This document shows positions 12,877-21,677 of a stretch of DNA of 64,000 nt, piece after piece (the first letter of the stretch is position 1; each line of letters opens with the position of its first letter). Below the pieces are notes generated by a model that was given only the letters and a program-made list of their open reading frames with translations, had not been told where the DNA came from and searched no databases. This DNA comes from Acidobacteriota bacterium (GTDB lineage: Bacteria; Acidobacteriota; Thermoanaerobaculia; UBA5066; Gp7-AA6). The stretch covers positions 39,102-103,101 of the forward strand of contig DAHUXD010000031.1 in NCBI GenBank assembly GCA_027307335.1, in the 5' to 3' direction. The position numbers and the translations under genes are program-made.

Positions 12877-13614
12877 CTATCCCAGGATCTCCGCGAGCAC
12901 GCGCTGGCTCTTCAGCTCGTGCCCCAGGAAGTGGCGGCGCGAGAGGCGCGCCACCTGGGCGATCTCGGCGAGACCGGGAGGCTCCGCGGCAGGGTCGAGC
13001 GGACCCGAGAGAAACGCCGTCAGCGTCCCCCGCGCGTCCGGGGTCAGCCGCAGCACCTCGCCCTGGCGGCACTCCGCGCCGACGAAGCCCGGCCGCCGCG
13101 CGTCGAAGAGCAGCGGCTCGGAGGCCTCGAGCGGCCGGCCGCATCCGGCGCACTCGCGGGGCGCCGGAAAGAGACCGGAGAGCTTCAGGATCCAGACGTC
13201 GAAGTACGCCGCGACGGGCGCCGCCCTCGCTCCCGAGAAGAGCGCGTCCATCGCGTGGCGGGCGAGCCGGTAGAACGGCTCGGCCGGGTCGGACTCCGAC
13301 ACGAACGTCTCGAGACTCTCGGCGAGCGTCGAAAGCAGGAGCGCCTTGTCGAGTTCCTTCGAGAGCGCGAACGAGGGCCGGATCGGGTCGGCCGCGTTGA
13401 TCGAGACGAGCTCGCGCCCCTCCTTCTCGTAGTAGACGACGCGCGCCTCGGTCATCGGCTCGAGCGCGCCGGAGAACGCGCTCTTCGGCCGCCGCGCGCC
13501 GCGCGCCACGCCGCGCTTCTTGCCGGTCTCCCGCGTCAGGAAGGAGACGATCCGGTCCGTCTCGCGGAGCGCGTGAGTGCCGAGCACGAACGAATCCGAG
13601 GCGTGGAGCCGCAC
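12877..13614 (-). CDS. recO: DNA repair protein RecO
   Basis: RecO mediates loading of RecA on SSB-coated single strands in the RecFOR pathway and is cytoplasmic. The 245-aa protein has the N-terminal OB-fold pattern (SDSFVLGTHALRETDRIVSFLTRETGK, then KGVARGARRPKSAF) and a C-terminal helical part with the zinc-finger-like CAGCGRPLEASEPLLFD segment. The start is a GTG; there is no ATG nearby in frame. It is the first gene of the recO-glyQ-glyS-ppdK unit and is divergent from the MFS gene across a 74-bp gap. Confidence 0.93.
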   Translation of the reverse strand: MRLHASDSFVLGTHALRETDRIVSFLTRETGKKRGVARGARRPKSAFSGALEPMTEARVVYYEKEGRELVSINAADPIRPSFALSKELDKALLLSTLAESLETFVSESDPAEPFYRLARHAMDALFSGARAAPVAAYFDVWILKLSGLFPAPRECAGCGRPLEASEPLLFDARRPGFVGAECRQGEVLRLTPDARGTLTAFLSGPLDPAAEPPGLAEIAQVARLSRRHFLGHELKSQRVLAEILG

Positions 13615-13620
13615 GGCGCG

Positions 13621-13689
13621 ATTATGATGAGAGGGCGGCCGGCGTGTGGTCTAATAAAATTAGAAGAATTTGTACTTTGTCCTAATAAA
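13621..13689 (+). promoter_or_regulatory. AT-rich leader with CTAATAAA repeats upstream of the MFS gene
   Basis: In otherwise GC-rich DNA this 69-bp gap has a strongly AT-rich block (13651-13689). It contains the inverted repeat CTAAT-aaa-ATTAG at 13651-13663 and a second CTAATAAA at 13682-13689, so the two CTAATAAA copies start 31 bp apart, close to three helical turns. The second copy runs into the ATG of the MFS gene, and no Shine-Dalgarno sequence precedes that ATG. The arrangement fits an operator for a dimeric repressor, perhaps overlapping the promoter of a leaderless or short-leader transcript. The regulator is not identifiable here. Confidence 0.45.
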
Positions 13690-14885
13690 TGATGCCTAGA
13701 ACGCGACGACAGCCGCTTCCGAGAGGGGTCCTCGCGCTCGGCTTCGTGTCGTTCCTGTCGGACGTCGCGTCCGACATGATCTACCCCCTCCTCCCCGACT
13801 TCCTGACCCGGACGCTCCACGCCGGCCCGGCCGCGCTCGGTCTCATCGAAGGCGTCGCCGAGGCGACGGCCTCGCTCATGAAGGCGGTCTCCGGCTGGTG
13901 GTCCGACCGCGCGCGGCGGCGGAAGCCCCTCGTCGTCGCCGGCTACTCGGTCGCGACCTTCGCCCGGCCGCTCGTCGGCCTCGCGTCGAGCTGGGCCCAG
14001 GTCCTCGCGATCCGCTTCGCCGATCGCGTCGGCAAGGGAATCCGCACGTCGCCGCGCGACGCGCTCCTCGCCGACATCGTCCCCGCAGGCGAGCGCGGAC
14101 GCGCGTACGGGCTGCAGCGCGCGATGGACAACGCGGGCGCGGTGGCAGGCCCGCTGCTCGCGGCCTTCCTGCTTCGATGGGTCTTTTCCGACGAGCGGGC
14201 GGTGTTCCTCCTGGCGGCGATCCCCGGCATCGCCGCGCTCTTCGTCCTGATCGCGCGCGTCCGGGAGGCGCCGCGCGCCGAAGCCGCCGCGCCGCGCGGA
14301 CCACGCCCCCCGGCCGCCTCGCTGCCGCGCCGTCTCCGGGTCGCGATCGCCATCTTCACGCTGTTCGCCCTCGCGAGCTCGACCGACGCGTTCCTGCTCC
14401 TGAAGGCGGGCGACGCGGGCATCCCCCTCTGGCAGCTCCCGCTCCTCTGGGCATTCTTCAACGGCGTAAAGGCCGCGACCGGGGTCCCCGGCGGGATCCT
14501 CGCGGACCGCATGGGCCACGTGCGCACGATTCTCGCCGGGTGGTGCGTCTATGCCGCCGCGTACGTCGCCTTCGCGTTCGCGGCGACCGCCGTCCAGGTC
14601 TGGGCCGTCTTCGCTTTCTACGCGCTCTTCTACGCGCTCACGGAGGGCGCGGAGCGCGCGCTGGTGGCGGACCTCGCCCGGGGCGACGCGCGGGGCCGCG
14701 CCTTCGGCGCCTTCCACGCGTCGGTCGGGCTGGCGGCGCTGCCGGCCTCGCTCCTCTTCGGCGTCTGCTGGAAGGCGTTCGGCCCGCGCACCGCCTTTCT
14801 CATCGGCGCCGCCATCGCGCTCGTCGCCGCGGTCGCGTTGGTCCTCTGGAGCCATACGGGCAAGGGGACGGCCAGCACGACTTAG
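13689..14885 (+). CDS. MFS transporter
   Basis: This 398-aa integral membrane protein has about 12 predicted helices. The first conserved region is GFVSFLSDVASDMIYPLLPDFL. The loop 2-3 motif is present as SDRARRRKPLVVAGY, and FADRVGKGIRTSPRDALLAD follows, as in the YfmO/quinolone-resistance-like branch found in many soil bacteria. It would export a small molecule using the proton gradient; the substrate is unknown. Two ATGs in tandem begin the gene and no clear ribosome site precedes them. The upstream AT-rich repeats suggest specific regulation. Confidence 0.85.
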   Translation: MMPRTRRQPLPRGVLALGFVSFLSDVASDMIYPLLPDFLTRTLHAGPAALGLIEGVAEATASLMKAVSGWWSDRARRRKPLVVAGYSVATFARPLVGLASSWAQVLAIRFADRVGKGIRTSPRDALLADIVPAGERGRAYGLQRAMDNAGAVAGPLLAAFLLRWVFSDERAVFLLAAIPGIAALFVLIARVREAPRAEAAAPRGPRPPAASLPRRLRVAIAIFTLFALASSTDAFLLLKAGDAGIPLWQLPLLWAFFNGVKAATGVPGGILADRMGHVRTILAGWCVYAAAYVAFAFAATAVQVWAVFAFYALFYALTEGAERALVADLARGDARGRAFGAFHASVGLAALPASLLFGVCWKAFGPRTAFLIGAAIALVAAVALVLWSHTGKGTASTT

Positions 14886-14938
14886 GCTTTCGGTTCTCGC
14901 CTGATACCATCGCGTCCGTGGGTCCGGTCTGGCGCGTC

Positions 14939-15136
14939 ATGAAGGGGCGGAAGGACACCTGCGATCGCTGCGGTCGGCCGGTCGAGGACTATCCGGCCGT
15001 CGGCCGCGTCGTGAACTTCCAGTTCGAGCCGAACGAGAAGTACTGCTGGGAGTGCTACGCCTACATCACGCCTTTCGTCGACGACGTCGATCCCGCCTCG
15101 CCGTTCCAGCCCGTCACCAAGCCCGCGATCCCGTGA
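14939..15136 (+). CDS. small zinc-ribbon protein
   Basis: A 65-aa protein carries two CxxC pairs, TCDRCGRP near the N-terminus and YCWECYAY about 30 residues later, the spacing of a compact zinc ribbon. The stop codon overlaps the GTG of mqnE (GTGA), so it is translationally coupled to menaquinone synthesis. A GTG at 14918 would add seven residues; the ATG at 14939, followed at once by basic residues and the first CxxC, looks more natural. I do not recognise a named family. A role as an accessory or regulatory protein for the downstream radical SAM enzyme is possible but only inferred from the overlap. Confidence 0.6.
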   Translation: MKGRKDTCDRCGRPVEDYPAVGRVVNFQFEPNEKYCWECYAYITPFVDDVDPASPFQPVTKPAIP

Positions 15137-16263
15137 AGGAGATTCTGTCGACCTTCCGCGGATCGGACCTCGCGCCGATCGCCGAGAAGGTCCTCTCCGG
15201 GGGCCGGCTGTCGTTCGCCGACGGCGTGGCGCTCTTCGCGACGCGCGATTTCCTGGGCCTCGGCCGCCTCGCCAACCACGTCCGGGAGGCGCGTCACGGC
15301 AACGCGGCCTTCTACAACGTGAACCGGTACCTGAACCCGACGAACATCTGCTGGGTCGATTGCGCGCTGTGCGCCTGGGCGAAGAAGGTCAACGAGCCCG
15401 GCGGCTACGAGCTCGCGATCGACGAGTGCGTCGCGGAGGCCGGCAAGGGCTACAGCGAAGCCGTCACGGAGTTCCACGTCGTCGGCGGGCTTCACCCGAC
15501 GTGGCCCTTCGACTACTACACCGGGCTCATGCGCGCGCTGAAGGAGAAGTTCCCCGGCGTCCACATCAAGGCCTGGACGATGGTCGAGCTCGACTGGATC
15601 GCGCAGATCGGCCGGATGCCGGTCGCCGACGTCATCCTCCGCCTGAAGGACGCCGGCATGGATTCGTGCCCCGGCGGCGGGGCCGAGATTTTCGCCCGCC
15701 GCGTGCGCGACGTCATCTGCAAGAACAAGATCTCCGGCGAGCGCTGGCTCGAGGTCGCGCGCGAATGCCACCGCCTCGGCGTCCGGACCAATGCGACGAT
15801 GCTCTACGGCCACGTCGAGACGCCCGAGGAACGGGTCGACCACCTGCTGAGCCTGCGCGAGCTCCAGGACGAGACCGGCGGCATTCCGGGCGTCATTCCT
15901 CTCGCGTTCCATCCCGAGAACACGCCGCTTGCCCATCTGCCACCGTCCACCGGCCAGCTCGACCTGCGCGTCATCGCGGTCTCGCGCCTGCTGCTCGACA
16001 ACGTGGACCACATCAAGGCGTACTGGATCCAGATCGGGACCAAGCTCGCCCAGATCGCCCTGTTCTTCGGCGCCGACGACCTCGTCGGCACGGTCGTCGA
16101 CGAGACGATCACCCATGCCGCGGGAGCGACGACCGCCTCCGGCATGACGCGCACGGACTTCGAACGGATGATCCGCGAGTCGGGACGCGAGCCGTTCGAG
16201 CGCGACTCGGAGTACCGGCGCGTGGTGCGCTCGGGCGGCCGGCTGGAGCCCGTTCCCGCCTGA
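15133..16263 (+). CDS. mqnE: aminofutalosine synthase (radical SAM)
   Basis: MqnE joins S-adenosylmethionine-derived radical chemistry to 3-[(1-carboxyvinyl)oxy]benzoate to make 6-amino-6-deoxyfutalosine in the futalosine route to menaquinone. The 376-aa sequence has the CWVDCALC cluster (Cx3Cx2C for the 4Fe-4S centre) near residue 75. The later blocks VVGGLHPTWPFDYY, CPGGGAEIF, TNATMLYGHVETPEE, LLLDNVDHIKAYW and GTVVDETITHAAGA favour MqnE over its paralog MqnC. The start is a GTG that overlaps the small zinc-ribbon gene. No other mqn gene lies in the window. The menaquinone link fits the succinate dehydrogenase type found downstream. Confidence 0.93.
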   Translation: MKEILSTFRGSDLAPIAEKVLSGGRLSFADGVALFATRDFLGLGRLANHVREARHGNAAFYNVNRYLNPTNICWVDCALCAWAKKVNEPGGYELAIDECVAEAGKGYSEAVTEFHVVGGLHPTWPFDYYTGLMRALKEKFPGVHIKAWTMVELDWIAQIGRMPVADVILRLKDAGMDSCPGGGAEIFARRVRDVICKNKISGERWLEVARECHRLGVRTNATMLYGHVETPEERVDHLLSLRELQDETGGIPGVIPLAFHPENTPLAHLPPSTGQLDLRVIAVSRLLLDNVDHIKAYWIQIGTKLAQIALFFGADDLVGTVVDETITHAAGATTASGMTRTDFERMIRESGREPFERDSEYRRVVRSGGRLEPVPA

Positions 16264-16297
16264 TCCATCCAACCGGGTCGCGCCGCCATCGGCTTCG

Positions 16298-17929
16298 GTG
16301 GAGCCCGGCGACTCCGTGACGCGACCGGAGAATCGGAGGCGCCGCCTCGAGACGGAAGGCGCCACCACGCGCGCTCGCGCCGCCTTCGGACGGCGCGCGG
16401 GAATCGCGCTCGCGCTCGCCGCCGTCGCCGCCCTGCAGATCGCCGCGACCCGCGGCCGTCTCGACGGGCCGTTCCTCGACACGCGGCTCCACTACGCGCA
16501 CGACAACGCGCTCTACGGATTTCAGATCCGCAGCGGCCTCCGCGACGCCGACCCGCGATCGCAGTTCGGCGTGACCGTCGCCGCGTACGACCGGTGGGGC
16601 GAGGCGACGGGCCGCCCCTCCTACTACACGGACCACCCGTTCCTGCTGAAGGCGCTCCTCCAGCTCTACGCCCGGTTCGCCGGCGTCTCGGAGTGGACGA
16701 CGCGCTCGTTCTACCTGCTCGTCGCCGCGGCCACCGCCGCGGGCCTCTTCGCCGTTCTGCTCTCGACGACGGGCAGCGTCTTCGCGGCCGCGGCCGGCGC
16801 CGCGACGCTCGTGACGCTGCCGGTCTTCTCCGTCTACCAGCTCTCCGTGAAGTCCGAGGCCGACGGCATGCTCGTCGCCGTGTGGCTCTACGGGGCCTTC
16901 GTCGCGACTCTGCGGCGCGGCACGCGGCGTCCCCGCCTCGTTTACGCGACGCTCGCCGTCGCGGCGTTCCTGACTCACTGGACCGTGATCCTCTTCGTCG
17001 GCGTTCTGGCGGCGTACGAGCTGCTGCTCGCTCGCCGGCACCCGAGGGCCCGGCAGCTCCTCGCGACGACCGCGGCCGCTTCCGCGGTGGGCCTCGCCGC
17101 CCTCCTCGGCCTCATGAGCTGGCTCCAGCGCGGCTGGACGGGCGCGCGGGAGGCGCTGACGCGGTCGTTCCGGGTCCGCTCGCAGGCGATCGGGTTCGCG
17201 GAATGGGGCGCCCGACAGCTCCTCTACGTGCAGAAGAATTTCACGGTGACGGCCGCGCTCCTGAGCCTCGCCATGCTCGGGCTCCTCGTGGCCCGCGTCG
17301 TTCGGCGGGGCGCCGCCTCGCGGGCGGAGACCGAACCGTCGGAGGAGCCGTCCGGGCTCGCGCTCGTCGAGGGGTTCGTGCTCGTCACCGCCGCCGTCGC
17401 CGTTCTCTGGGTGGGCCTCTTTCCCCAGGGCAGCTTCGTCCACGTCTACTGGCAGTACTGGTTCTGCCTGCCGATCGCCGCCCTCGTGGCCGCGACCGTC
17501 GCGATGGCCGAGGGGACGCGCCTGCGGGCGCCCGCGCGCGTGGCGGCATGCGTGCTGGTCGCGGCGCTCTTCGTGGCGGCGCGGAAGGAGTACGCGGGCA
17601 TCGTCGCCGATCAGCTCGGGACGCCGGAAGACGTCGCGTTCCTGCAGACCCTGAGGGACGACGCCTACGCGCGGCTCGTGTTCGTTCCGCTCACCGACAC
17701 TCCCCTGACCGCGTGGTTTCAGGGCCCGCTGTTCCTCTACTACACCGACCGGCCGATTGCGATCGCGAGCCGGCCCGAGGAGCTCCACCCCGGCGACAAG
17801 CTCCTCGTGCTCCGCTACACGGACCGCGCGCTCGCGGTGAAGGGGCTCGAGGGCTGGTCGGGCCGCCGGCTTCTCCACGAGAAGTGCGGACTCCGGATCT
17901 GCGCCTACGACGTGGGGTCAGGTCTCTGA
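16298..17929 (+). CDS. polytopic membrane protein, GT-C glycosyltransferase-like
   Basis: This 543-aa protein has an N-terminal basic segment, then about ten hydrophobic helices. A first large loop with LDTRLHYAHDNALYG and TDHPFLLKALL resembles the acidic catalytic loop of GT-C lipid-linked sugar transferases (PMT/ArnT type). A soluble C-terminal part of ~100 residues follows the last helix. Membrane topology is clear; the glycosyltransferase assignment is moderate and the sugar and acceptor are unknown. The gene runs into the TIR element at 17913-18071, whose end supplies the last five residues (VGSGL) and the TGA. A GTG at 16316 is an alternative start. Confidence 0.7.
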   Translation: MEPGDSVTRPENRRRRLETEGATTRARAAFGRRAGIALALAAVAALQIAATRGRLDGPFLDTRLHYAHDNALYGFQIRSGLRDADPRSQFGVTVAAYDRWGEATGRPSYYTDHPFLLKALLQLYARFAGVSEWTTRSFYLLVAAATAAGLFAVLLSTTGSVFAAAAGAATLVTLPVFSVYQLSVKSEADGMLVAVWLYGAFVATLRRGTRRPRLVYATLAVAAFLTHWTVILFVGVLAAYELLLARRHPRARQLLATTAAASAVGLAALLGLMSWLQRGWTGAREALTRSFRVRSQAIGFAEWGARQLLYVQKNFTVTAALLSLAMLGLLVARVVRRGAASRAETEPSEEPSGLALVEGFVLVTAAVAVLWVGLFPQGSFVHVYWQYWFCLPIAALVAATVAMAEGTRLRAPARVAACVLVAALFVAARKEYAGIVADQLGTPEDVAFLQTLRDDAYARLVFVPLTDTPLTAWFQGPLFLYYTDRPIAIASRPEELHPGDKLLVLRYTDRALAVKGLEGWSGRRLLHEKCGLRICAYDVGSGL

Positions 17930-18071
17930 AAATGTGAGTTCGTCGGATCGCAGCGCTCGGCCTTACCGGTTGGAGCCCTTCGAGTGCGAGGGCCGCGGCG
18001 AGTCCTCGCGAAACTCGCGATTTCCGGCGAGGCGCGCGCGAGAAAGTCACACATTCAGAGACCTGACCCCA
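17913..18071. mobile_element. 159-bp non-coding element with 18-bp terminal inverted repeats (REPIN/MITE-like)
   Basis: The left end TGGGGTCAGGTCTCTGAA (17913-17930) and the right end TTCAGAGACCTGACCCCA (18054-18071) are perfect reverse complements, and the similarity decays just inside them (AATGTGAG against TGTGTGAC). The 123 bp between them contain no ORF. Ends of this type, GGGGTCAGGTCTC..., are familiar to me as dispersed repeats near REP-associated transposases. The element sits between convergent genes. It encodes the stop codon of the 16298 gene, and it abuts the TAA (18074-18072) of the opposite gene. It could fold into a long hairpin and act as a bidirectional terminator. Confidence 0.75.
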
Positions 18072-18962
18072 TTACCGGCTCGTGTCCACCGATTCGTCCG
18101 TCGAGACGGAGAACTTCCGGTAGTTGCCGTACTGGAAGATCGCGTCGATGCGCGCGCCGAAGAGGAGCAGGAACTTCGCGGCGCCGGTGAACCGGGCCTC
18201 GGCGGGCAGCCAGATCTCGTCGTTGACCTTGCGCCGCACGAAGTAGGTCTGCGCCCCTTTCTGGAGCCGGGCGAGCCGCGCCGGGCCGACGCCCAGATTC
18301 TCGAGGAGCCGGGCCTCGATCCGGACGAGCTGACGGTCCTGCTCGTCGATCCAGGCGCGGCCCGCAAGCTTCTGGATCACCTTCGCGGCGCCGGTGACGG
18401 GCTTGTACCCCGGCCTCGGCGCAAACGACAGGACGACGGTCGAGCGCCCGTTCAGGTTCTCGCGCCCCTCGACGCGGATGTCGTCCATCCGGAAGACCTC
18501 GTCGACGACCTCCTGCTCCTCGCGCCGCTCCCGTGCCTCCTGCGTGGCGCGGCGGGCCCGCGCCGCATCGTCCTCGGTGGCGCGTCTCTCCTCGGAGAGC
18601 TCGGTCCGAGCCTGCTGCTTCCGGTCCTGGGCGGCGAGCTCGCTCGCCGAAACGGGGACGACGTCGCGCGCGACGAGGCGCCGGTACATCTTGCCCGGCT
18701 CGGCCGAGGGATAGACCTCGTAGGTCTCCGTCTTGATCTTCTTGACCCCGCCGCTCCCGTCGAGCCGCTTCTCGATGCGCTTTTCGGTGAACGTGTACTG
18801 CTCGAGAAGGGCGTCGTCGCTCCGGATGTTCTTGCGCACTTCGTCGAGGAATGCGCGGGGCTCGGGCAGGGGACGCGCGTCCCGATCGTCGGCCCGGAGA
18901 TTCGAGGCCGCGCACGCGATGAGAGCCGAAAGCGCCGCGCGGAGGAGGAACCGGGGCATCAA
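18072..18962 (-). CDS. secreted protein, outer-membrane-lipoprotein-sorting-like
   Basis: The 296-aa protein has a Sec signal peptide (residues 1-24, cleavage after LRA). The mature part begins with a helical stretch (FLDEVRKNIRSDDALLEQYTF) and the segment RIEKRLDGSGG..KTETYEVYPS. A charged, probably coiled-coil insertion of about 50 residues rich in Glu/Arg follows near residues 110-160. It ends in strands such as AWIDEQDRQLVRIEARL and WLPAEARF. This alternation is reminiscent of LolA/LolB-type half-barrels that bind lipid anchors, and similar proteins are common in Acidobacteria. The function is not established. Its stop codon touches the TIR element. Confidence 0.7.
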   Translation of the reverse strand: MMPRFLLRAALSALIACAASNLRADDRDARPLPEPRAFLDEVRKNIRSDDALLEQYTFTEKRIEKRLDGSGGVKKIKTETYEVYPSAEPGKMYRRLVARDVVPVSASELAAQDRKQQARTELSEERRATEDDAARARRATQEARERREEQEVVDEVFRMDDIRVEGRENLNGRSTVVLSFAPRPGYKPVTGAAKVIQKLAGRAWIDEQDRQLVRIEARLLENLGVGPARLARLQKGAQTYFVRRKVNDEIWLPAEARFTGAAKFLLLFGARIDAIFQYGNYRKFSVSTDESVDTSR

Positions 18963-19035
18963 AACCGAAAACCTGGGTGCACTCCGTGAGATTCCGAGTA
19001 ATTCGTCCGCATCAGGGGGCTTCGGGACCCCTGCA

Positions 19036-19041
19036 TATAAT
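19036..19041 (+). promoter_or_regulatory. candidate -10 box (TATAAT) for the sdhCAB operon
   Basis: A perfect TATAAT, preceded by TGCA, stands 40 bp before the sdhC ATG in the 119-bp divergent gap. The region 17 bp further upstream (CAGGGG) is not a good -35 match, so the promoter may rely on an extended -10 or an activator. Position and perfect hexamer in very GC-rich DNA are the only evidence. Confidence 0.4.
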
Positions 19042-19081
19042 CCGGAACGGCCGGCCCTTCGGGCCGCCGGGAGGCAACGGG

Positions 19082-19744
19082 ATGGACTCTGCGGGGGGAT
19101 TCGCGCGGTCCTCGATCGGGCGCAAGGTCATCATGGCCTCGACCGGCGTGATCCTCGTCGTCTACGTCATCGGCCACATGATCGGGAACCTGCAGGTCTA
19201 CGGCGGTCCGGAGGGAATCAACGCCTACGGCAAGTTCCTGCACACGTTCATCCACGGTCAGGCCATCTGGGTCGCGCGCATCGTTCTCCTGACGGCGGTC
19301 CTCCTGCACATCTGGTCGGCGACGTCGCTGACGCTCACGAGCCGGAAGGCGAGGGGCATCGGCTACCGGGAGCAGAAGTGGAAGGAGTCGACCTACGCGT
19401 CGCGGACGATGCGGTGGGGCGGCGTGATCATCCTGCTCTTCGTCATCTACCACATCCTGCACTTCACGACCGGTACCGTGCACCCCGACTTCGTTCCCGG
19501 CGACGTGTACCACAACTTCGTGGCGGGATTCCGCGTCGTCCCGGTCTCGATCGTCTACATCGTCGCCATGATCGCGCTCGGCCTGCACCTGCGCCACGGC
19601 GTCTGGAGCATGTTCCAGACGCTCGGCGTGTCGCATCCGCGCTACATCGGCGCGGCGCACGTCCTCGCGTGGGTCATCGCCATCGCGGTGACGGTCGGGA
19701 ACATCTCGTTTCCCCTGGCGGTGCTCGCCGGGGTCGTGAAGTAG
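19082..19744 (+). CDS. sdhC: succinate dehydrogenase cytochrome b558 subunit
   Basis: This is the single membrane-anchor subunit of a type B succinate:quinone oxidoreductase, binding two hemes b and menaquinone. The 220-aa protein has five hydrophobic helices with the family's His positions ([37 protein letters not shown]). The open frame extends to 18977, but the ATG at 19082 has a GGGAGG 7 bp upstream and gives the standard N-terminus ([13 protein letters not shown]). A type B anchor with menaquinone fits the mqnE gene nearby. First gene of sdhCAB. Confidence 0.95.
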   Translation: MDSAGGFARSSIGRKVIMASTGVILVVYVIGHMIGNLQVYGGPEGINAYGKFLHTFIHGQAIWVARIVLLTAVLLHIWSATSLTLTSRKARGIGYREQKWKESTYASRTMRWGGVIILLFVIYHILHFTTGTVHPDFVPGDVYHNFVAGFRVVPVSIVYIVAMIALGLHLRHGVWSMFQTLGVSHPRYIGAAHVLAWVIAIAVTVGNISFPLAVLAGVVK

Positions 19745-19763
19745 GCCGAGGAGGCGCACCGCC

Positions 19764-21677
19764 GTGGAGCTGAAGCCGAACATCCCCGACGGGCCGATCG
19801 AGAAGAAGTGGGACCGCCACCGCTTCGAGATGAAGCTCGTCAATCCCGCGAACAAGCGAAAGTACACGGTCATCATGGTCGGCTCCGGACTGGCGGGCGC
19901 GGGCGGCGCGGCGGCGATGGCCGAGCTCGGCTACAAGGTCAAGTGCTTCTGCTACCAGGACTCCCCGCGTCGGGCGCACTCGATCGCCGCGCAGGGCGGC
20001 ATCAACGCGGCGAAGAACTACCACAACGACGGCGACAGCGTGTTCCGCCTCTTCTACGACACCGTCAAGGGCGGCGACTTCCGCGCCCGCGAGGCGAACG
20101 TCTACCGTCTCGCCCAGGTCTCCGTGAACATCATCGACCAGTGCGTGGCGCTCGGGGTCCCGTTCGCTCGCGAGTACGGCGGCCTCCTCGACAACCGCTC
20201 GTTCGGGGGCGCGCAGGTCTCGCGCACCTTCTACGCCCGCGGCCAGACCGGGCAGCAGCTCCTGCTGGGCGCCTACCAGGCGCTGGAGCGCCAGATCGGC
20301 CTCGGCCAGGTCGAGATGTTCCCGCGCCACGAGATGCAGGAGCTCGTCCTCGTCGACGGCAAGGCCCGCGGCATCGTCGTGCGCGACATGGTCACGGGCG
20401 AGGTCGAGACGCATCTCGCCGACGCGGTGTGCCTCGCCACCGGCGGCTACGGCAACGTCTTCTACCTCGCGACCTACGCGAAGGGGTGCAACACGACCGC
20501 GATCTGGCGCGCGTACAAGAAGGGCGCGCCCTTCGCGAACCCCTGCTTCACGCAGATCCACCCGACCTGCATCCCCGTCACCGGCGAGTACCAGTCGAAG
20601 CTGACGCTGATGAGCGAGTCGCTCCGCAACGACGGCCGCATCTGGGTGCCGAAGGCGAAGGGCGACAAGCGGGCCGCGAACGAGATCCCGAAGGAGGAGC
20701 GCGACTACTACCTCGAGCGCATGTACCCGAGCTTCGGCAACCTCGCGCCGCGCGACATCGCCTCCCGCGCCGCCAAGCGCGTCTGCGACGAGGGCCGCGG
20801 CGTCGGGCCGACGGGGTTCGGCGTCTACCTCGACTTCCACGACGCGATCGAGCGCCTCGGGCAGAAGAAGATCGAGGAAAAGTACGGCAACCTGTTCGAG
20901 ATGTACGAGCGCATCACGGACGAGGACCCCTACAAGGTCCCGATGCGCATCTACCCGGCCAGCCACTACACGATGGGCGGCCTGTGGGTGGACTACAACC
21001 TGATGAGCACGATCCCCGGCCTCTTCGTGCTCGGCGAGGCGAACTTCTCGGACCACGGGGCGAACCGGCTGGGCGCGTCCGCGCTGATGCAGGGCCTCGG
21101 GGACGGCTACTTCATCATCCCGTACACCATCGGCAACTATCTCGCCCGCGAGAAGTTCCCGGCGGTCGCGGCCGATCACCCGGAGGTCCGCGCCGCGGAG
21201 AAGGCGGTCTCCGACCGCACCGAGCGGCTGCTGTCGATCCGTGGGAAGCGCACGGCGACGTCGTTCCACCGGGAGCTCGGCAAGATCATGTGGGAGCACT
21301 GCGGCATGGCCCGCGACAGGAAGGGCCTCGAGCACGCGCTCGGCAAGATCCCCGGCCTGCGCGAGGAGTTCTGGAAGAACGTGACCGTGCCGGGCTCGGG
21401 CCGCGAGCTCAACCAGTCGCTCGAGCTGGCCGGACGCGTCGCCGACTTCCTCGAGCTCGGCGAGCTGATGTGCCTCGACGCTCTCGAGCGCGACGAGTCC
21501 TGCGGCTCCCACTTCCGCCTGGAACACCAGATGGCCGACGGCGAGGCGAAGCGCAACGACGAGAAGTTCTGCCACGTCGCCGCGTGGCAATACACCGGCG
21601 AGGGCAGGAAGCCGGACCGGTTGGTCGAGCCGCTCGTGTACGAGAACGTCGAGCTCGCGGTGCGGAGCTACAAATGA
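19764..21677 (+). CDS. sdhA: succinate dehydrogenase/fumarate reductase flavoprotein subunit
   Basis: SdhA oxidises succinate to fumarate with covalently bound FAD on the cytoplasmic face of the membrane. The 637-aa sequence has the dinucleotide fold [18 protein letters not shown], the flavinylation site [14 protein letters not shown], the substrate-site blocks [11 protein letters not shown] and [10 protein letters not shown], and the C-terminal capping [15 protein letters not shown]. The start is a GTG preceded by GGAGG. The TGA overlaps the sdhB ATG (ATGA), coupling the two subunits. The long form with extended middle matches the Bacteroidetes/epsilon-type enzymes that pair with cytochrome b558. 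Confidence 0.97.
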   Translation: MELKPNIPDGPIEKKWDRHRFEMKLVNPANKRKYTVIMVGSGLAGAGGAAAMAELGYKVKCFCYQDSPRRAHSIAAQGGINAAKNYHNDGDSVFRLFYDTVKGGDFRAREANVYRLAQVSVNIIDQCVALGVPFAREYGGLLDNRSFGGAQVSRTFYARGQTGQQLLLGAYQALERQIGLGQVEMFPRHEMQELVLVDGKARGIVVRDMVTGEVETHLADAVCLATGGYGNVFYLATYAKGCNTTAIWRAYKKGAPFANPCFTQIHPTCIPVTGEYQSKLTLMSESLRNDGRIWVPKAKGDKRAANEIPKEERDYYLERMYPSFGNLAPRDIASRAAKRVCDEGRGVGPTGFGVYLDFHDAIERLGQKKIEEKYGNLFEMYERITDEDPYKVPMRIYPASHYTMGGLWVDYNLMSTIPGLFVLGEANFSDHGANRLGASALMQGLGDGYFIIPYTIGNYLAREKFPAVAADHPEVRAAEKAVSDRTERLLSIRGKRTATSFHRELGKIMWEHCGMARDRKGLEHALGKIPGLREEFWKNVTVPGSGRELNQSLELAGRVADFLELGELMCLDALERDESCGSHFRLEHQMADGEAKRNDEKFCHVAAWQYTGEGRKPDRLVEPLVYENVELAVRSYK

